Virus record (IMG/VR): IMGVR_UViG_3300043436_002669
Coordinates: 1-27,340 of that record
DNA length: 27,340 bases
From: a virus
Reading direction: 5' to 3' (one strand)
The notes below the pieces were generated by a model. It was given only the letters and a program-made list of their open reading frames with translations, was not told the origin of the DNA and made no database searches. Within the stretch, counting starts at the first letter, position 1; each line of letters opens with the position of its first letter. Both the position numbers and the translations under genes were made by a program. Positions 13,296-22,940 of the stretch are shown here, piece after piece.

Positions 13296-13603
13296 AAGGA
13301 ATGATCCCACTGCCCGACGGCATCGCCCTACCGGAAGACGCTTCGACCAAACCCTTTAGCCTTAGTGGTATGTTCCTACTCCGTGGGGACAAACTGATGG
13401 CTCTTGAACTTGACGGAAAGCCTGTACCCTGCGGTGAGTATGAGGAGGAAGAGGGTGAAGAAGAGGAAGAAGGCGGTGAGGGAAAAGAACACGGCTGCTG
13501 CGGGGCATACAAGGAAGGCGAGATGTGCAAGGACTGCCCCAAACAAGAAGGCGGGTTCCTTGTTGCTATTGAGCGAGCAATGAAACCCTCAAAACGTAGT
13601 TGA
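13292..13603 (+). CDS. Acidic Cys-containing protein, paralogue B of the pair around the lysis genes, 103 aa
   Basis: The start at 13292 overlaps the endolysin stop (ATGA), so the genes are translationally coupled. The N-terminus MKGMIPLPDGIALPED and the segment GDKLMALELDGKPVP match the protein at 12130. The middle is a run of Glu and Gly; unlike its paralogue it then carries a cysteine cluster HGCCGAYKEGEMCKDCP, which could bind zinc. The C-terminus is LVAIERAMKPSKRS. No family recognised. Coupling to the endolysin makes a role in lysis or its timing possible, but it could be virion-related. Confidence 0.75.
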   Translation: MKGMIPLPDGIALPEDASTKPFSLSGMFLLRGDKLMALELDGKPVPCGEYEEEEGEEEEEGGEGKEHGCCGAYKEGEMCKDCPKQEGGFLVAIERAMKPSKRS

Positions 13604-13628
13604 CAAAGCACTTAACACTGCCTATCCT
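13600..13628 (+). promoter_or_regulatory. Sigma70-like promoter of fibre cassette 1
   Basis: TTGACA at 13600-13605, 17-base spacer, TATCCT at 13623-13628. The GTG start at 13636 is 8 bases downstream, so a leaderless transcript is predicted. Confidence 0.65.
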
Positions 13629-13635
13629 GTAGGCC

Positions 13636-13968
13636 GTGAGCGCAGCAAACTACGATCTCTCCATCTCTTGCGGCGAGGACTTCAACTTCACGTTGCGAGT
13701 CCTTGACGCCTTTGACGATCCAGTTAATTTTGGCGGATCTACTTTTATTGCAGAGATCCGCGAGGAGCACAAGAAGCCCCTTATTGCAGCCTTTACTATT
13801 ACTAGTGAAGGCAACGGCACTCTCAAGTTTGTTTTAACGGATACCCAAACAAAGCTCATTAGCCCCACTCGAAAGTACAAGTGGGACTTCTTTTGGACCA
13901 AAGCTGACGTAACAACTAAACTTCTTTACGGCAGCGTGACTTCTGTAGCGAATATCAGTAATCTATAA
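13636..13968 (+). CDS. BppU-like small tail protein, 110 aa (cassette 1)
   Basis: Begins with GTG: SAANYDLSISCGEDFNFTLR. The pattern of a short beta-strand, aromatic residue, PVNFGGSTFIAEIRE, and later YKWDFFWTKADVTTKLLYGSV is that of the immunoglobulin-like N-terminal domain of baseplate upper protein (BppU) and related small phage proteins. It is paralogous to the protein at 17814 and, like it, sits immediately before a large fibre gene. Its stop overlaps the fibre start (TAATG). Likely it links or chaperones the fibre; family level only. Confidence 0.7.
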   Translation: MSAANYDLSISCGEDFNFTLRVLDAFDDPVNFGGSTFIAEIREEHKKPLIAAFTITSEGNGTLKFVLTDTQTKLISPTRKYKWDFFWTKADVTTKLLYGSVTSVANISNL

Positions 13969-16900
13969 TGGCCTCTAACGAAACATCAAAGTATAAGCTG
14001 TCTGTAGTTGAAGGTACAGAGCTTCAGTTGTCACTCAGCGGTCCTGCTGGTCCTGCTGGTGTGTCGGGCACAATCACGACTAGCACAAGCACAAACCTTA
14101 CTGGCTACATTTTCGGCAACGGAACCAACATTGCTGGCGCGACTGCTGCTGCTAGTGGGGCAACTGCTGATACGCTTGTACTGAGAGATTCATTAGGCGC
14201 AGCTTCTTTTGCTACATCAGCAGTAGCTAGTGGAGCTGCAATTACTGGAACTAATTCTAGTTCAGGGATTGGAGTGCGTGGTTCGTCGGGTTCTGGTATT
14301 GGGGTTTATGGTCAATCAAACCTTGGTGATGGGGTTAGTGGGTCCAGCAGTTCTAATAATGGTGGCAAATTTTCATCAACTGCGGGAAATGGATCAAGAT
14401 CTTCCTCTATCGAAGGGACTGGTGCTGTTTCAGAAAGTCTTAGTGGAGCATTACACCATGCGTTCGGAGGTGGCGGCAACGACCGTTCCGCCGTCGAACG
14501 CGTCCGTGGATGGTTCGTCTGGTTCTTTGGATCTTTCACTGGTCGCCTGAAGACCGCCGATATCACGGCAAACCGTGAATGGACCCTGCCAAACGCATCA
14601 GGAACCCTGACTCTTGATTCCCACACCCACGTTATTTCTGACGTAACCGGACTCCAGACGGCCTTAGATGATAAATCGCCAGCACCAGCAAGCTCTTTCG
14701 ATCTCACATATACAGGAACTCTACCAGTTCCTATGATCCCAATCCTCACGACTACTCCGCTGAGAGATGCTATGTTGGGCGCGTCCGGCTCTCAAGCAGC
14801 GACTTTGCGTAGCGGCAAGTGGGTTACAGGCATTAGCATTACTGGTTCTAACAATCCAACAATCGACAGTCTTACAACTTTATCTTCTTCAGATATAGTA
14901 GGTATTAGAGATTCTTTTGGTCTAACTAGTTTAACTAAACTAACCACTGTTAGTTTTCCGGCTTTAGCTTCTATTGGTGGCGGTTTTAACTTTAGTGGTG
15001 GTGGAAGTATGAACGCTGTGACCACTGTTAGTTTTCCTGCTCTAGCTTCTGTCGGCAGCAGTTTTAACATTACTAGTGGTCTTGGTGGCAATTTAAACTC
15101 CCTTACCGCTGTTAGTTTTCCGGCTCTGGCTTCTGTTGGTGGTGTTTTTAGCTTTAATGGTGGTGCTACTAGTAATATACGATCCCTTACCACTGTTAGT
15201 TTTCCGGCTCTAGCTTCTGTCGGTAGCAGTTTTTCCTTTAGTGGTGGTGGAAATATGAACGCTCTGACCACTGTTAGTTTTCCGGCTCTAGCTTCTGTTG
15301 GCAGCGGTTTTAACTTTGGTGGTAGTACTAATATGCACTCCATTACCGCTATTAGTTTTCCGGCTTTAGCTTCTATTGGTGGCGGTTTTAACTTTAGTGG
15401 TGGTGGCAATATACCCTCCCTCACTACTGTTAGTTTTCCGGCTCTAGCTTCTGTTGGCGACACAATGACCTTTAATAGTGCTGGCTTTATATACTCTTTA
15501 ACCACTGTTAGTTTTCCGGCTCTAGCTTCTGTCGGCGCTAGTTTTACCATTAACGGTGTTGGCTCTATGCCCTCTTTCACTACTCTACTAATAGGTTCAG
15601 GGTTAAAACATATCAATGGAAATTTTGCTAGTGGAAACGTAAATCTTGATGGGCACAACGCGTGGTCAGCTGGCGCATACTATCCATCATATACATCGTT
15701 CACCGCACCTGCATCGGCCTTCTCTTCTACCGGAACAACGTGTACTGTTACCCTTACAGATCATGGACTTCAGACGGGTAGTTTAATTACAGTCTCCGGC
15801 CTTACAGGAACAACAGCGGGAACTCACCCCTTTAACACTAATACAACTGCTCCAGTTGCAATTACCAGAATTAGTTCCAGTCAATTCTCGTACACTATAA
15901 CTGCAACTACACTGATAGCGACAGGCACAGCAACGATTCAAAGGCAGGGAGCCACTGTCACGCCGATCACTAAAAACGGTAGAAAATATATTTGTACCAC
16001 TGCCGGAACGTCTGGCGCGACAGAGCCTACATGGCCTACAACAATAGGTAACACTGTTGCAGACGGCACTGCTGTTTGGACATGCTCAGAGATGTCTCAG
16101 GCTAATATCTTATCGAGACTAGACGCGCTAAATGGAACCAACCAAACAACCACTTACGGCGCTAACCGCTTTATAAATATAGCACCAGCCACTTTAATTA
16201 CGATCAACAGTATCGCTACAGCTTCTGGAACAGCTACGATTACAACCGCAACGAACCACGGAATAACAACAGGCACACAAGTTGTAATTTCTGGTTGTAC
16301 GGGAACTGCTCTGAGATACAACGGTGTGTGGACCGTAACTTCAACCGGATTAACTACGCTCACAGCAACTGTCCCAACAGACTTAAATGGTGTTGCGGGA
16401 GCCGGAACTATGAGGCTTACAACTGCCGCCCCTCAATATACTGGTATCCTCCCAATTGCTTCGACGTCAATAGTCGGAGCAGCGTCAGATTCCCACGCCA
16501 TATTTTCGAACACTCAATTACTAGATTCAGATTCAGGAACGGTGCTGCCCGTTTTCCCTGCTGGAATTTACACACGCAACGGAACAACAAATGGCTTTGC
16601 AAAATACTCCTGTGTTGAAAATGGATGGGACATTTGGTACGATACGACAAGACAACGTTGGGCGAACACACCGTCTGCATCTACTGGCAACACCACAGTA
16701 GTTAGTGACTATCCAAATACCCCACGGGCTGTTGCGATTTCTTCAACATCTACAGCTAATCCGGCGGTCATTACATCTTCTGTTGCCCACGGTATTGCAA
16801 CAAATGCAGTATTTACTGTTGTAATTGAAGGGTGCTCGAACGCAGCATTGAATGGATCATGGACTGCTAAATCTACTGGCACAGCGACCTTTGAAATTCC

Positions 16901-17342
16901 AGTAAGTGGAGCAGCAGGAGCAACAACAAATAGCGGTACAGTTGCTGTCCTAAACCAATCCTTGAATCAAGGCAGACTTATGAGCACAACTGTTGCCGCT
17001 CCGATTCAGGGAGTCCAACAAACAATAACCCTCAACAGCCACGGATTTTCTAACGGGGATTTCATTCATTTTTACGGCGCTGTTGGAACTCAAGCTACTA
17101 GCTGTACTGACCTAAATACCAGTGCTACAGTTAAAAGCACTACCTCAGCTATTACAGTAATTGACGGAAACTCTTTTAGTTGCGTCCGCTACGCGAATAC
17201 CCAACCGTTTATCGGAAGTTATACGCTCACCACTCAGCCCCATATGCGAGATACGACTGTAAACGACGTGGCTTACTATACGGCACTTAAACTCCGCGCA
17301 AAAGGAGTAGCAACACTCCTATACGGAATCACAGGACTTTAA
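13968..17342 (+). CDS. Tail fibre / receptor-binding protein 1 with leucine-rich-like repeats, 1124 aa
   Basis: Predicted host-binding fibre. It starts with a short collagen-like GPAGPAG at about residue 25, then Gly/Ser-rich repeats (SGIGVRGSSGSGIGVYG) and HVISDVTGLQTALDD, a common fibre motif. Residues about 326-540 hold eight repeats of 26-28 residues, each with SFPALASxG, similar to BspA-type leucine-rich repeats. Three or four C-terminal modules follow with a HG(L/I)xTGxxVxISG...NGxWxVT pattern resembling the FCCH-like domain of phage fibres, plus ICTTAGTSGATEPTWPTT. No catalytic motif. The start overlaps the previous stop. Confidence 0.85.
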   Translation: MASNETSKYKLSVVEGTELQLSLSGPAGPAGVSGTITTSTSTNLTGYIFGNGTNIAGATAAASGATADTLVLRDSLGAASFATSAVASGAAITGTNSSSGIGVRGSSGSGIGVYGQSNLGDGVSGSSSSNNGGKFSSTAGNGSRSSSIEGTGAVSESLSGALHHAFGGGGNDRSAVERVRGWFVWFFGSFTGRLKTADITANREWTLPNASGTLTLDSHTHVISDVTGLQTALDDKSPAPASSFDLTYTGTLPVPMIPILTTTPLRDAMLGASGSQAATLRSGKWVTGISITGSNNPTIDSLTTLSSSDIVGIRDSFGLTSLTKLTTVSFPALASIGGGFNFSGGGSMNAVTTVSFPALASVGSSFNITSGLGGNLNSLTAVSFPALASVGGVFSFNGGATSNIRSLTTVSFPALASVGSSFSFSGGGNMNALTTVSFPALASVGSGFNFGGSTNMHSITAISFPALASIGGGFNFSGGGNIPSLTTVSFPALASVGDTMTFNSAGFIYSLTTVSFPALASVGASFTINGVGSMPSFTTLLIGSGLKHINGNFASGNVNLDGHNAWSAGAYYPSYTSFTAPASAFSSTGTTCTVTLTDHGLQTGSLITVSGLTGTTAGTHPFNTNTTAPVAITRISSSQFSYTITATTLIATGTATIQRQGATVTPITKNGRKYICTTAGTSGATEPTWPTTIGNTVADGTAVWTCSEMSQANILSRLDALNGTNQTTTYGANRFINIAPATLITINSIATASGTATITTATNHGITTGTQVVISGCTGTALRYNGVWTVTSTGLTTLTATVPTDLNGVAGAGTMRLTTAAPQYTGILPIASTSIVGAASDSHAIFSNTQLLDSDSGTVLPVFPAGIYTRNGTTNGFAKYSCVENGWDIWYDTTRQRWANTPSASTGNTTVVSDYPNTPRAVAISSTSTANPAVITSSVAHGIATNAVFTVVIEGCSNAALNGSWTAKSTGTATFEIPVSGAAGATTNSGTVAVLNQSLNQGRLMSTTVAAPIQGVQQTITLNSHGFSNGDFIHFYGAVGTQATSCTDLNTSATVKSTTSAITVIDGNSFSCVRYANTQPFIGSYTLTTQPHMRDTTVNDVAYYTALKLRAKGVATLLYGITGL
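14944..15590 (+). repeat. Array of eight LRR-like coding repeats
   Basis: Eight units of 78-84 bases, each with a nearly constant core encoding SFPALAS. Units 1 and 6 share 55 identical bases (14950-15004 and 15352-15406), well above the identity with their direct neighbours. Confidence 0.85.
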
Positions 17343-17346
17343 TCTT

Positions 17347-17538
17347 ATGAGATATCAAGTAATACACGACGGAACTAAAGTGCATTCATTGTTTCTATCC
17401 GAAACTGTTGGCAAGTCCTTGCAGGAATGCGAAGAAGAAATCGCAGCCCTTAACTTAGACTACGACGAAGAAGAAATGGAACAATTTCGACAGGACGACG
17501 CTTTAATCTCCCTTGACCAACCACCCCAAACCCTATAG
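17347..17538 (+). CDS. Small acidic protein, 63 aa
   Basis: Starts MRYQVIHDGTKVHSLFLSET, with a beta-like N-terminus, then an acidic helix (LDYDEEEMEQFRQDDAL) and a Pro-rich tail. It lies 4 bases after the fibre stop and 9 bases before the next gene, without a Shine-Dalgarno sequence. No domain recognised. Position after a fibre gene could indicate a fibre assembly chaperone, but nothing in the sequence proves it. Confidence 0.65.
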   Translation: MRYQVIHDGTKVHSLFLSETVGKSLQECEEEIAALNLDYDEEEMEQFRQDDALISLDQPPQTL

Positions 17539-17547
17539 ACTCTTATT

Positions 17548-17802
17548 ATGACTGACACAATCCTCAAACAAAATGCCGGACGCGGCGGTGCTGTAATCGT
17601 GACCGCTACAACCGTCCCTGCTGGTAATTACTGCGCTATGCAGTGGGTTACTTCCGGCACAATTACAACGGCCCTAAACGCACCGCTCCTTACCGGAACC
17701 CAAACGTCGATCACCTATCCAGCACTACTCCGCATTGATACCCCTATTACTGGCGGTACTGGTGTAATCACCGGAACCGCTATCTTCTACAAAGCTATTT
17801 AA
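17548..17802 (+). CDS. Small beta-rich protein, 84 aa
   Basis: MTDTILKQNAGRGGAVIVTA, then Thr/Gly/Ala-rich beta-like sequence to GTAIFYKAI. This resembles small structural proteins found beside phage fibre genes. No membrane segment or catalytic motif. It lies between the two fibre cassettes; function unknown. Confidence 0.65.
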   Translation: MTDTILKQNAGRGGAVIVTATTVPAGNYCAMQWVTSGTITTALNAPLLTGTQTSITYPALLRIDTPITGGTGVITGTAIFYKAI

Positions 17803-17813
17803 GCTGAACTAAA

Positions 17814-18176
17814 ATGCTCGCCGCTAACTACGATATCACAATTGATCGCGCTGCCGAATACAACTTCGTGCTGACGATCCAGAATCAGGCTGGTGCTGCC
17901 GTCAATATTGGCAGTGCTACGTTCTATGCTGATATCCGTGAGACGGCTACTAAGAAAGAGGTAGTCTCATTTACGGCGACTGTTCTCAATAGCGGCGTAA
18001 ACGGACAGGTTTCCTTAGCCCTTACAGAGGCAAATACCCTACTGCTTAAACCAGCTGGAGATTACGAGTACGACATCTTCATGCGTCGCGGAACAGTCAT
18101 GGAGCGTCTTATTTACGGTTCCGTAATCGTACGAGCCAACATCACTAAAGGAGTTCCAGTAGACCCAATCAGTTAA
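17814..18176 (+). CDS. BppU-like small tail protein, 120 aa (cassette 2)
   Basis: Paralogue of the protein at 13636: both have AANYDxxI, then VNxGxxTFxAxIRE and a C-terminal LxYGSVxxxANI. Here: [56 protein letters not shown]. The Ig-like fold of BppU N-terminal domains is the best guess. It precedes fibre 2 by 4 bases. Compared with cassette 1 it lacks an obvious own promoter. Confidence 0.7.
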   Translation: MLAANYDITIDRAAEYNFVLTIQNQAGAAVNIGSATFYADIRETATKKEVVSFTATVLNSGVNGQVSLALTEANTLLLKPAGDYEYDIFMRRGTVMERLIYGSVIVRANITKGVPVDPIS

Positions 18177-18180
18177 TACC

Positions 18181-20229
18181 ATGCCATCAGATACCTACAT
18201 CTTGACCATCTCAGACGCTGGCGTTTCAGTTCCGTCCAGCCACGCCAGCACCCACATTACTGGTGGTAGCGACGTGATCCCAACTGCGACATCGAGCACT
18301 AGTGGCTTGATGAGCCCCGCGATCTTTGACCAACACGTCACCAATACCGCCAAAGTCTCAAACGCCACCCATACTGGCGACGTGACTGACGCGGCTGGCG
18401 TCCTTACCGTTAAAAAGATCAACGGCGTCTTGATGGAAAGTCTCGCTACAGGCATCGTCAAGAATACAACTGGAACAGGCGCACCTTCAATTGCTATCGC
18501 TGCTGACTTCCCCCCACTTAACCAAAATACAACAGGTAATGCTGCTACCGCAACCAGAGCAACAAACCTTGCTAGTGGTTCTGCTGGTTCTGTGCCGTAT
18601 CAAACAGCGGCGAACACAACTGCGATGTTGTCGGCTGGTACGGCTGGTCAATTCTTAAAGTCCAACGGCGCAGCGGCTCCTGTTTGGGGTGCTGTCAATA
18701 TGTCTACCGATCTGACAGGTACACTGCCTGTTGATAAAGGTGGCACTGGCGCAGCTATTCTTTCCGGTATTGTTAAAGCAAACGGAACAAATGCTTTTAC
18801 CGCTGTGCCCGAACCAGCTGGAGATCTGGTCGGCACTACTGCAACACAAACGCTGACCAATAAAACTCTCGGCAGTGGTACAACAGTTACAGCTCTCGGC
18901 ACACCAAACTCCGGCACACTTACAAATTGTACTGGACTTCCAATTACTACCGGAACAACAGGAACTCTTTCTGTAGCCAGAGGCGGTACTGGAGTTCCTA
19001 CTTTAACTGGCATCGTTAAAGCAAATGGAACAGGTGCTTTTACTTCTGTAACTGAACCCGCTGGAGATCTGGTCGGCACTACTGCAACACAAACGCTGAC
19101 CAATAAAACTCTCGGCAGTGGTACAACAGTTACAGCTCTCGGCACACCAAACTCCGGCACACTTACAAGCTGTACTGGTTTGCCAATAAGTGGTCTAGTG
19201 TCTTCAACATCAACTGCGTTGGGTGTCGGTTCTATTGAACTCGGACATGCAACCGATACAACAATCTCAAGAGTTTCGGCGGGAAGGATCGCCGTTGAAG
19301 GTGTTAACGTTGTTACTGCGAGTTCAACCGATACTTTAACGAACAAAACGCTCGATGATCCAGTATTGGGGACTCCTACATCTGGCACTCTTACAAACTG
19401 TACTGGACTCCCGATTGATGGCGGGACAACCGGAACTCTGCCAATTTCAAGAGGTGGTATCGGGGAGACAACATTTCTGTCTAGCGGTAATCTTTACTAC
19501 GATTCTTCGACAGAAGAAATCACCATTGCAGAAGCATCCGGTCCTTTGGATGTATCGGGTGGGGGGACTGGATTAACAACTACAACAGCGCGAGCAATTC
19601 TTATTGGCGGCTCTTCTAGCAGCGGCCCGTTGTCTCAAATGACGACTGGAACATCTGGTCAGCTATTGTTGAGTCAAGGTTCTGCTGCTAACCCAACATG
19701 GCTTTCTTCCGGTACAACTGGTCAGATCCTTACTAGTGCCGGAAGTGGATCTAATCCGACATGGACTACACTTAATAACACCAGATCTTACGCAGTGCTT
19801 TCTCAATCATCGGGGTCAACAGCACAGGCGCTCACTACTTCATTTGCTCAATTAACCGGATCTGGAGCCACTCTCGATTCCGCTGTTTCTTCTGGTTTCA
19901 GCGGAACGGGCTATACTCTCACATACACCGGAACCACTACGGCTCTCTTTAAAATTGATGCTCGCTTAGATCTGACTGGAGCCGCCGCTAATGATGTGGT
20001 TGCAGTTAGAATTTCCAAAGGGACTAACCCTATCTCCGCCTCAGAGAGTCGCAACTTTACTGGCGGAACAATAAGTGGTACTGATAACAACCATTTGGTT
20101 TCTTTATCAACCTCATATATTGTCTCATTGGCGACCAACGAAACGGTAACAGTTTACATTGCTTCCGGCACAAATAGTGGTTTTAATGTTATTGTGCGGC
20201 GGATGGAAATGATAGCAACTCAAGTATAA
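18181..20229 (+). CDS. Tail fibre / receptor-binding protein 2, 682 aa
   Basis: A low-complexity Thr/Gly/Ser fibre with many phage-fibre motifs: [48 protein letters not shown]. Residues about 213-329 contain two copies of an 81-residue module, with 109 bases identical at the DNA level. The C-terminal ~140 residues ([20 protein letters not shown] ... [16 protein letters not shown]) look like a compact beta head of the C1q/TNF-like type common at fibre tips. It probably forms a trimeric fibre or fibre tip together with the 17814 protein. No enzymatic motif. Confidence 0.85.
   Translation: MPSDTYILTISDAGVSVPSSHASTHITGGSDVIPTATSSTSGLMSPAIFDQHVTNTAKVSNATHTGDVTDAAGVLTVKKINGVLMESLATGIVKNTTGTGAPSIAIAADFPPLNQNTTGNAATATRATNLASGSAGSVPYQTAANTTAMLSAGTAGQFLKSNGAAAPVWGAVNMSTDLTGTLPVDKGGTGAAILSGIVKANGTNAFTAVPEPAGDLVGTTATQTLTNKTLGSGTTVTALGTPNSGTLTNCTGLPITTGTTGTLSVARGGTGVPTLTGIVKANGTGAFTSVTEPAGDLVGTTATQTLTNKTLGSGTTVTALGTPNSGTLTSCTGLPISGLVSSTSTALGVGSIELGHATDTTISRVSAGRIAVEGVNVVTASSTDTLTNKTLDDPVLGTPTSGTLTNCTGLPIDGGTTGTLPISRGGIGETTFLSSGNLYYDSSTEEITIAEASGPLDVSGGGTGLTTTTARAILIGGSSSSGPLSQMTTGTSGQLLLSQGSAANPTWLSSGTTGQILTSAGSGSNPTWTTLNNTRSYAVLSQSSGSTAQALTTSFAQLTGSGATLDSAVSSGFSGTGYTLTYTGTTTALFKIDARLDLTGAAANDVVAVRISKGTNPISASESRNFTGGTISGTDNNHLVSLSTSYIVSLATNETVTVYIASGTNSGFNVIVRRMEMIATQV
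18817..18925 (+). repeat. 109-bp perfect direct repeat in fibre 2 (second copy 19060-19168)
   Basis: The two copies are identical and 243 bases (81 codons) apart, so recombination between them would delete or add exactly 81 residues in frame. Confidence 0.85.
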
Positions 20230-20230
20230 C

Positions 20231-22936
20231 ATGCCAGTCTCTCAATTACCACAAGCCCCGTATAGGCAAGACCGCAAGATCTTCCCCACACCGCTTGTCG
20301 GTGATGTCTTGTTCAGTGAAGTACGTGACGGCAACCGTACGAATCTTCCCGAATACGGCACGCCTCATCCGAATACTACGAAGTGGCCTAACCACAAATT
20401 GGTGTTCATTAAGCCTGTTGATATCGAGCGAAACGAGATCTTTGAGTTTTTCTATGCTGCCGACAGAGAGAATCAGGATCTCTACAACTTCTCTGTTGGC
20501 TATAGGAACATAATTGGTAACGTCGGTGGTAGAGAGTTCCGCGTTATTCAACGCTCTTATGTGACTCCACGCGAAGGGTTTGAGCCCCTCGATATTGCAT
20601 TTGGCACACCAATGCCAAACATACCAGAGGGTAAGTTTGATGGCGTTGATTACATATTCTTTGACCGCCAACAACAACGCATCGAGCAGCAGGAACTAGA
20701 CTCTTTGTATGTGGCCGAAGTGCATACGTATGTTGAGACAGCGTTTCTGGAGTATAAACTATCTTATGCTGCTGATCGAGTTGACCCGCTACCAGACCGC
20801 TTTAGGACATCAATCCAGCAGGAGATCACCGAAGAAATCGCTGAAGGTCTTGCAGAGATGCCGCAGCTTTCTGGCTCGGAACTCAGTAAAAAAGAAGACC
20901 AACTTAATCCGGATGTAAAACTCATTCGCACTGTATCTAGGGCTACCCCGACAAGTGGCGTGAAACTGGACGGTGTTGTTTACGATAACGTAACTGGTAG
21001 GTCGCTTGAGTCTGACGAGGTTGTCTATCCTAGGGGCACAGACGTAAATGGTGCTGGTAAAGTCGAGGATCTATTTGCCAACCCAAACAATCCTTTCTGG
21101 GGTCAACAAGCAGACGGTTCGTTTTTTATTGGAGACCAGATTTCGGACGACTGGTTCTTACTCAAGAAACAGTTTGTAGCACCGACTAATGCTGTCAATT
21201 CGCTGTCCAATCCGGCTAAGAAAAGGTTCCTTCAGCGCGTTACTCCGTTGGGTACGGACATCCTATTCTACGAAATCGGCTCTATGCCGACAACTACGCC
21301 GACCTACGGCAGTGCCCACTACGATATCGCCAACTGGCCTAACCATAAGTTGATCTATATCGTACCGGAAGGCGACTCCGGCATCCTGTATCGGTTTTAC
21401 TATGCCGCAGACAGGAACAATCAAGACCTATACAACTTTGTTGACGAGGACGGAAGGGCTCTTACAAGAACCTACATTATTCCGAGGGCTCAGTATTTGA
21501 ATAGAGCTTCGTACAACGCGACCATACCGACAGTCGGTACGTCCGCTGATCCGCAGTTTGGTTCATCTGATGCTGTGTATGGCGGATTTGTTTTTGTAGG
21601 TGAAAACATTGAGAAGGCGCCGGAACCACTCGATAACCTCTATGTAGTTATTGAGCGTGTCTATCTACCTAAAGTGCGTACGTCTATAAAGTACGATGAC
21701 AATATCGAGAAAGCTGTGTCTGTAACACAGACGATTATTAAAAAAGGCACAGGACCTACGGTACAAAACTCCGTTGGTGTCACTGTGCAGGTAGAGAACG
21801 TAAATAATTGGTACGATATTGAGACTGTCTCACGTATTGTCGGTCTTGAGAGTATGTTCGACAGCAACGGTAAGTTTATACCGATTCGCCTACCTGACAT
21901 ACCAAAAGATGTAAACTACAACTTCCCGAATAGACTTAACTCAGTAGATATTAAGTTTGTTTCGGCGACTACTACCAACCCTAACAGTGGTTCGACAAAT
22001 ACCGATACTGCATACTATATAGATTACGATCTCCAGAGTCCGCCTTCCGGTCCTTATGCTGCCAAAATGATTCGGTTTTTAACCGACGACCCACAAGCGA
22101 TTAAAGCGCAGTATCCTGTAGTTCAGTTGCACCCAAAACGCGAGACAATTGGTATCGCAACAGCTATTGATGGCAATGCTAACGCGCAACAGATTGAATT
22201 ACCCTCCTCTATACACGGCCCAATTGACATCACTATTAATGATAGCGATGTAGATTTAACCGGATTGAATTACGCCGTTACTCCGGACCTGCCAGTATCT
22301 GCTGACTTCTTCACGCTTATGGCTGGTGGGGATTTTGTCGCAGGTTACGAAGTAAGCAAAACAATACTGAATCTATATGAGGTAAGTGTGGTTTTAATTA
22401 ATATCGATGGTCTTTATACAAATAAATTTGTAACTTCTACCACTGGTCAGACAAGAGCCAGACATGTATTGAATAATCTTGAGCCAGCTTGGGAGTTAGT
22501 AAAAAACCAGACAATCTATACAGGTTCGAGTATAAGATCCATACAAGACATATATGTATACAAACAAGCGGAAGTAACTGTATCGTTCTCTAGTCCTTAT
22601 GGGTCTTTGACAATAATTTGTCCGGCTCTTTCTAAAGCAGTAGTCTCCTACAACTACATACAAAGTCTTGTTAATGGTCAGTGGTCTGGTAATGACGGCT
22701 CGCAGTATGAGCAACAAGCGCAGGTAATAGGTCAGAATAACCATGCTATTCTTAAATCCAGACCAGCTACGTTCATCGCATCGAAACTACAAAAGGATAG
22801 CAATTTAAATCCGTATTTTATTTTTGATTCAGATGGGGTGGCACTGCTATCTACCTCGATTAAGTCTCCAGCGCCGACATTCGGAATGACGTCGCCGACT
22901 GGCGGCACTTCCGTACTGGTAAACGTAACCATTTAA
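20231..22936 (+). CDS. Large tail-region protein with internal duplication, 901 aa
   Basis: No family recognised. Two homologous modules are visible. The first, about residues 20-170, has GDVLFSEV, PNTTKWPNHKLVFIKP, FFYAADRENQDLYNF and RSYVTPR. The second, about 340-490, has GTDILFYEI, YDIANWPNHKLIYIVP, FYYAADRNNQDLYNF and RTYIIPR. Each is followed by a helical or extended region. The last 200 residues are beta-like, and the DNA there (from about 22200) is more AT-rich than before. Size and position between fibre and adaptor genes suggest a structural tail or baseplate component. It follows the fibre 2 stop by 1 base. Confidence 0.7.
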   Translation: MPVSQLPQAPYRQDRKIFPTPLVGDVLFSEVRDGNRTNLPEYGTPHPNTTKWPNHKLVFIKPVDIERNEIFEFFYAADRENQDLYNFSVGYRNIIGNVGGREFRVIQRSYVTPREGFEPLDIAFGTPMPNIPEGKFDGVDYIFFDRQQQRIEQQELDSLYVAEVHTYVETAFLEYKLSYAADRVDPLPDRFRTSIQQEITEEIAEGLAEMPQLSGSELSKKEDQLNPDVKLIRTVSRATPTSGVKLDGVVYDNVTGRSLESDEVVYPRGTDVNGAGKVEDLFANPNNPFWGQQADGSFFIGDQISDDWFLLKKQFVAPTNAVNSLSNPAKKRFLQRVTPLGTDILFYEIGSMPTTTPTYGSAHYDIANWPNHKLIYIVPEGDSGILYRFYYAADRNNQDLYNFVDEDGRALTRTYIIPRAQYLNRASYNATIPTVGTSADPQFGSSDAVYGGFVFVGENIEKAPEPLDNLYVVIERVYLPKVRTSIKYDDNIEKAVSVTQTIIKKGTGPTVQNSVGVTVQVENVNNWYDIETVSRIVGLESMFDSNGKFIPIRLPDIPKDVNYNFPNRLNSVDIKFVSATTTNPNSGSTNTDTAYYIDYDLQSPPSGPYAAKMIRFLTDDPQAIKAQYPVVQLHPKRETIGIATAIDGNANAQQIELPSSIHGPIDITINDSDVDLTGLNYAVTPDLPVSADFFTLMAGGDFVAGYEVSKTILNLYEVSVVLINIDGLYTNKFVTSTTGQTRARHVLNNLEPAWELVKNQTIYTGSSIRSIQDIYVYKQAEVTVSFSSPYGSLTIICPALSKAVVSYNYIQSLVNGQWSGNDGSQYEQQAQVIGQNNHAILKSRPATFIASKLQKDSNLNPYFIFDSDGVALLSTSIKSPAPTFGMTSPTGGTSVLVNVTI

Positions 22937-22940
22937 AACA

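Noticed and set aside
14944-15590. Diversity-generating retroelement target in the fibre repeat
   Set aside because: No reverse transcriptase gene or template repeat with adenine-specific differences is present in the window.
14792-15658. Leftward frame of 288 codons opposite the LRR array
   Set aside because: It mirrors the repeats of the fibre gene; no independent start signal or domain.
18648-19388. Leftward frame of 246 codons opposite fibre 2
   Set aside because: Low-complexity shadow of the repeated fibre sequence.
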